Assembly: GCA_002371135.1 (NCBI GenBank)
Contig: DFGB01000015.1
Location: 34,681-50,772 of the forward strand
DNA length: 16,092 bases
Origin: Verrucomicrobia bacterium UBA3761
Lineage (GTDB): Bacteria > Verrucomicrobiota > Kiritimatiellia > RFP12 > UBA1067
Reading direction: 5' to 3'
A program made the position numbers and the translations under genes. Shown here piece after piece: positions 14,247 to 16,092 of the stretch. Numbering within the stretch: position 1 is the stretch's first letter; each line of letters begins with the position of its first letter. The notes under the pieces were generated by a model, which did not search any database, was not told the DNA's origin, and was given only the letters and a program-made list of their open reading frames with translations.

Positions 14247-15755
14247 ATGGAAGCGCCGGCCGCATCGGCGGCGCTCGCCTCTCCACTCGTTGCGGAGGCG
14301 GCGGAGTTGCTTGCGCCGCGAACTCTCTCGCTCGGCAATCTCATTGCTAGCGAACGTGCCGTCGAGTATGTCGCCATATTGCGCGCGTTTGTCGCGTTTC
14401 GTTCGCGTCACGAGGGCGAACCGCTGCACGAGGACCTGGAGGATGCCGTTTGCGGCGAAGACGCCACCTCTGCCGCCCGCACCGCGTTCAAAGCGGATAT
14501 GCGCCGGCTCAAGGAATGGGGAATCGTTTTCGAGCGCATCGAAAAGGAGCGTCTGCGCGGCTATCGCGATGTCCGCCGCACTAAATACCGCTACCGCGCG
14601 TGCGATGACGCGATCGCGTTCGTGGAATGGCTTGCCCGGCGGCGCGAGGCCGATCGCAACCCCGGCGGCGCCGACGAGACAGGCAACCTCCTCGACATCC
14701 AGCGCTCGCTCCTCGCCGAATTGCTGCGCATGTTCAAGAAGTTCGATCCGCGTCGACCCGATGCCGATCTCGCGGGCGACATCCTCTACCGCGTCGACCG
14801 CATGGGCCGCAATGTCGCCGCCACCGTGAAGTCGCTAGGCGAACTGAATCTGCGTCTGCTATCCTTCGGCGCGGCGGAGTTCGGCGTGGACGAGGCGAAA
14901 AGCGTCGTCAGGGAGCTGGGCGTGTTTCTGGAGCGTTTCGGCCGCCGCTTCAACGAGATGCGAGAGGATATTCTGCGCTCGATCGCCGAATTGCGGCGCT
15001 CTGCGCATGCCGCGCGTTGGCGCTCGTGCGTCGAAGCGTTTGGCGAAGAGGCGCGCAAGTTCAAGTACATAGCCGCCGTACGCATCCCGGATGCGTCGGC
15101 GCTTCTCGCCGATGCCGAGGCGTTCTACGCCGCCGGCGGGACGCTGATCGGCCTGATGTCGCGCGTCGGCAATTCGGCGCGAAAGGTGTGGGGTCGGCTC
15201 AACGCGCGGCTCCGTGAATTGGAGCGCCGCAACCATCGTCTGGAAGACATCGGCGCAAGACTTGCCGAACTCGTGCGCCTTGGGGCGGACGATGTCCCGC
15301 ATGCATGGTTTGCATCGCTTTTCGAGGCGGCCGTAATGCATGGCGACGCCCAGGTGCGCTCCGGCGGCGAGAAGGCGATCGCGCCAAAGCCGAAGAAGTC
15401 TTCGCACAATCTCGTCCGCCGCCTTCCGGACTGGATCGTCCCCCGCAAGGTCGGCGACAAGCCGGACGTCGTCTCCTGCGCCGAGGCTCGCGCCATGGAA
15501 CTAAAGGAGTGGATGCGCCTGCGCGGCATTCTCCCGGATGCAAACGCGCCCGTGCGGCTTTCCTCCGGCGCGTGGAAGGAGTTTGGAGACTTCCCCAACC
15601 TGATGCGGCTCATAGAAAGCCTGCGCCTCGGCTCTGGGGAGAAGACGCGGGCCGTCTTGGGCGTCAATGCCGAAAAGAGCAGCGAAAGCGCCACCGTCGA
15701 GATTGATTCCTCCCGCCTCTTGTTCGAGGATCTGGTGATTGGAAAGGTGCAATAA
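14247..15755 (+). CDS. jetA: JetA-like kleisin (MksF-type, DUF2397-like) of a Wadjet system
   Basis: This protein has 502 residues from ATG 14247. The N-terminal part (ASERAVEYVAILRAFVAFRS at 34-53, then MRRLKEWGIVFERIE and a basic segment ending in TKYRYRACDDAIAFVEWL, 85-129) reads as a winged-helix domain like that of DUF2397/kleisin proteins. Long helices (about 150-250 and 310-345) follow, then a C-terminal globular part. JetA/MksF bridges the SMC heads and holds the JetB dimer. Starts are uncertain: ATG 14247 is 22 bp after the jetD stop but lacks an SD; TTG 14214 would overlap jetD by 11 bp; ATG 14127 would overlap it by 98 bp and add a basic, unlikely leader. The call rests on operon context, length and N-terminal pattern. 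A distant or accessory kleisin cannot be excluded. Confidence 0.72.
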   Translation: MEAPAASAALASPLVAEAAELLAPRTLSLGNLIASERAVEYVAILRAFVAFRSRHEGEPLHEDLEDAVCGEDATSAARTAFKADMRRLKEWGIVFERIEKERLRGYRDVRRTKYRYRACDDAIAFVEWLARRREADRNPGGADETGNLLDIQRSLLAELLRMFKKFDPRRPDADLAGDILYRVDRMGRNVAATVKSLGELNLRLLSFGAAEFGVDEAKSVVRELGVFLERFGRRFNEMREDILRSIAELRRSAHAARWRSCVEAFGEEARKFKYIAAVRIPDASALLADAEAFYAAGGTLIGLMSRVGNSARKVWGRLNARLRELERRNHRLEDIGARLAELVRLGADDVPHAWFASLFEAAVMHGDAQVRSGGEKAIAPKPKKSSHNLVRRLPDWIVPRKVGDKPDVVSCAEARAMELKEWMRLRGILPDANAPVRLSSGAWKEFGDFPNLMRLIESLRLGSGEKTRAVLGVNAEKSSESATVEIDSSRLLFEDLVIGKVQ

Positions 15756-15757
15756 GC

Positions 15758-15875
15758 TAGCGGCTTTGGAGTGCCCCCTAGGCAAACGCCGAGTGCCCCC
15801 GAAGCAATCGCGAAGACTGCACCAGACGCGGCCTTCGCCTGCCGCAGTCTCGCACATGCCCTTTGGCAGCCGCTA
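15758..15875. repeat. Element bounded by 8-bp inverted repeats with internal hairpin
   Basis: TAGCGGCT (15758-15765) and AGCCGCTA (15868-15875) are perfect inverted repeats starting 2 bp after the jetA stop. Inside are two direct repeats and a pair of arms, GCGAAGACTGC (about 15810-15820) and GCAGTCTCGC (about 15844-15853), able to form a bulged stem. There is no open frame of note. It may be a structured 3' end of the jet transcript or a small palindromic repeat element. Confidence 0.55.
15769..15811. repeat. Two 21-bp direct repeats (GAGTGCCCCC...)
   Basis: GAGTGCCCCC begins units at 15769-15789 and 15791-15811. They differ at three of 21 positions and are 22 bp apart, so about two helical turns. 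Two copies only, so not a CRISPR array. Confidence 0.75.
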
Positions 15876-15881
15876 AATCTC

Positions 15882-15910
15882 CTACTTCCTACTTCCTACT
15901 TGCCTACTTG
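15882..15910. repeat. CTACTTC heptad array, right copy
   Basis: CTACTTC or CTACTTG starts at 15882, 15889, 15896 and 15904 (spacing 7, 7, 8). Bases 15875-15898 are identical to 655-678, about 15 kb away. Confidence 0.8.
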
Positions 15911-15927
15911 CAGTTGTGCCAGGGGTT

Positions 15928-15946
15928 CGGGGGGCGCAGCCCCCCG
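15928..15946. terminator. Perfect GC hairpin, possible weak terminator or repeat palindrome
   Basis: CGGGGGGC and GCCCCCCG form an 8-bp stem around the triloop GCA. On the + strand it is followed by TCCTTTGC and then an A-tract, not a T-tract; on the - strand no T-tract follows either. It is therefore not a canonical intrinsic terminator, though its position after the jet operon and before the next promoter suggests an insulating role. Confidence 0.4.
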
Positions 15947-15953
15947 TCCTTTG

Positions 15954-16006
15954 CAAAAAAAAGTAAAAATTCCCCCTTGCGCTCTACCCGCGAGTTATGG
16001 TATAAT
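15954..16006 (+). promoter_or_regulatory. Strong promoter with UP-like A-tract (presumed rRNA operon promoter)
   Basis: An A-rich tract (15954-15970) in UP-element position is followed by CCCCCTTGCGCTC (15972-15984), -35 TTGCGC (15977-15982), an 18-bp spacer, and TATAAT (16001-16006) with an extended TGG. The layout is the same as that of the tRNA-Glu promoter. The start should be near 16013. It points out of the window on the + strand. Confidence 0.8.
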
Positions 16007-16013
16007 ATGCACC

Positions 16014-16037
16014 CGTTCGGCTGATACGGCTCGAACG
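16014..16037 (+). promoter_or_regulatory. Leader hairpin, boxB-like
   Basis: CGTTCG (16014-16019) pairs with CGAACG (16032-16037), with a possible inner GC/GC pair, at the very 5' end of the predicted transcript and just before the boxA-like site. A hairpin in this position is typical of rRNA leader antitermination regions. Confidence 0.5.
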
Positions 16038-16039
16038 TC

Positions 16040-16050
16040 GCTCTTTGAAA
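16040..16050 (+). promoter_or_regulatory. boxA-like antitermination site of an rRNA leader
   Basis: GCTCTTTGAAA closely resembles the rRNA boxA, GCTCTTTAACA in E. coli, with TTTGA variants in many bacteria. BoxA in nascent RNA binds NusB-NusE. It lies about 27 bases after the predicted start. The remaining 42 bases (to 16092) contain a GCGC/GCGC hairpin (16055-16066) and a CCGAG/CTCGG arm (16078-16088). No mature 16S start is reached within the window. Confidence 0.55.
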
Positions 16051-16092
16051 GATGGCGCTTTGGCGCGTCCCGGTTTACCGAGCCTCGGGTCC

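Noticed and set aside
15928..15961. Classical rho-independent terminator
   Set aside because: The hairpin is strong, but no T-tract follows on either strand; the A-tract fits better as an UP element of the next promoter.
16069..16092. SRP (4.5S) RNA core from the GGTTTACC...GGTCC text
   Set aside because: The spacing between GTTTACC and GGTCC does not fit the conserved loop, the bases between form a CCGAG/CTCGG hairpin, and the upstream boxA-like site favours an rRNA leader.

Overview
The window is about 16 kb of high-GC, densely packed bacterial DNA. Every protein gene is on the + strand. The only - strand gene I can support is a tRNA-Glu. The genes point to a diderm (Gram-negative) bacterium: a BamD-like lipoprotein-assembly TPR protein and an LptE-like outer-membrane lipoprotein lie side by side, and there is a Bat-type von Willebrand A (VWA) module. 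The gene set, the anonymous TPR protein and the gene style fit the PVC group (Verrucomicrobia, Kiritimatiellota or Lentisphaerae). That placement is inference and is weak without a search.

Layout, left to right. (a) 1-579: the C-terminal part of an AMP-forming acyl-CoA synthetase, cut by the window edge. (b) 580-711: non-coding word-repeat DNA. (c) 712-3338: a batD-like gene, a batA-like VWA gene and a Nif3-family gene. (d) 3339-3493: inverted heptad arrays, then an extended -10 promoter so close to the next ATG that the mRNA should be leaderless. (e) 3494-5375: bamD-like, lptE-like and a stand-alone Lrp/AsnC ligand-binding (RAM) protein, joined by ATGA overlaps. (f) 5457-6842: a cytoplasmic TPR protein with a strong ribosome binding site. 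(g) 6883-6957 (-): tRNA-Glu(UUC) with its promoter. (h) 7119-15755: dprA, rsmE, then four genes of a Wadjet/JetABCD-type SMC plasmid-defence system in the order jetB-jetC-jetD-jetA, all in one direction with overlaps or very short gaps. (i) 15756-16092: about 340 bp without a gene. It holds a structured repeat element, a heptad array, a GC hairpin, an A-tract, a strong promoter and a boxA-like antitermination site, and reads as the leader of an rRNA operon whose 16S gene would lie just outside the window.

How the parts fit. The Jet genes encode the parts of a condensin-like DNA-surveillance machine: SMC ATPase (JetC), KITE-like subunit (JetB), kleisin (JetA) and TOPRIM-type nuclease (JetD). 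Known Wadjet systems recognise and cut small circular DNA. Here the module follows dprA, which protects incoming transforming DNA, so DNA uptake and plasmid rejection may share a transcript.

The intergenic DNA has its own theme. Short words of 7, 8 or 9 bp are repeated in strict phase (CTAG every 9 bp, CTACTTC every 7, TTGGCAG every 7, TTTCAA about every 8). They lie in front of transcription units rather than inside genes. Three promoters share a TGnTATAAT extended -10, and the tRNA-Glu and presumed rRNA promoters also share a 13-bp block around the -35 with an identical 18-bp spacer.
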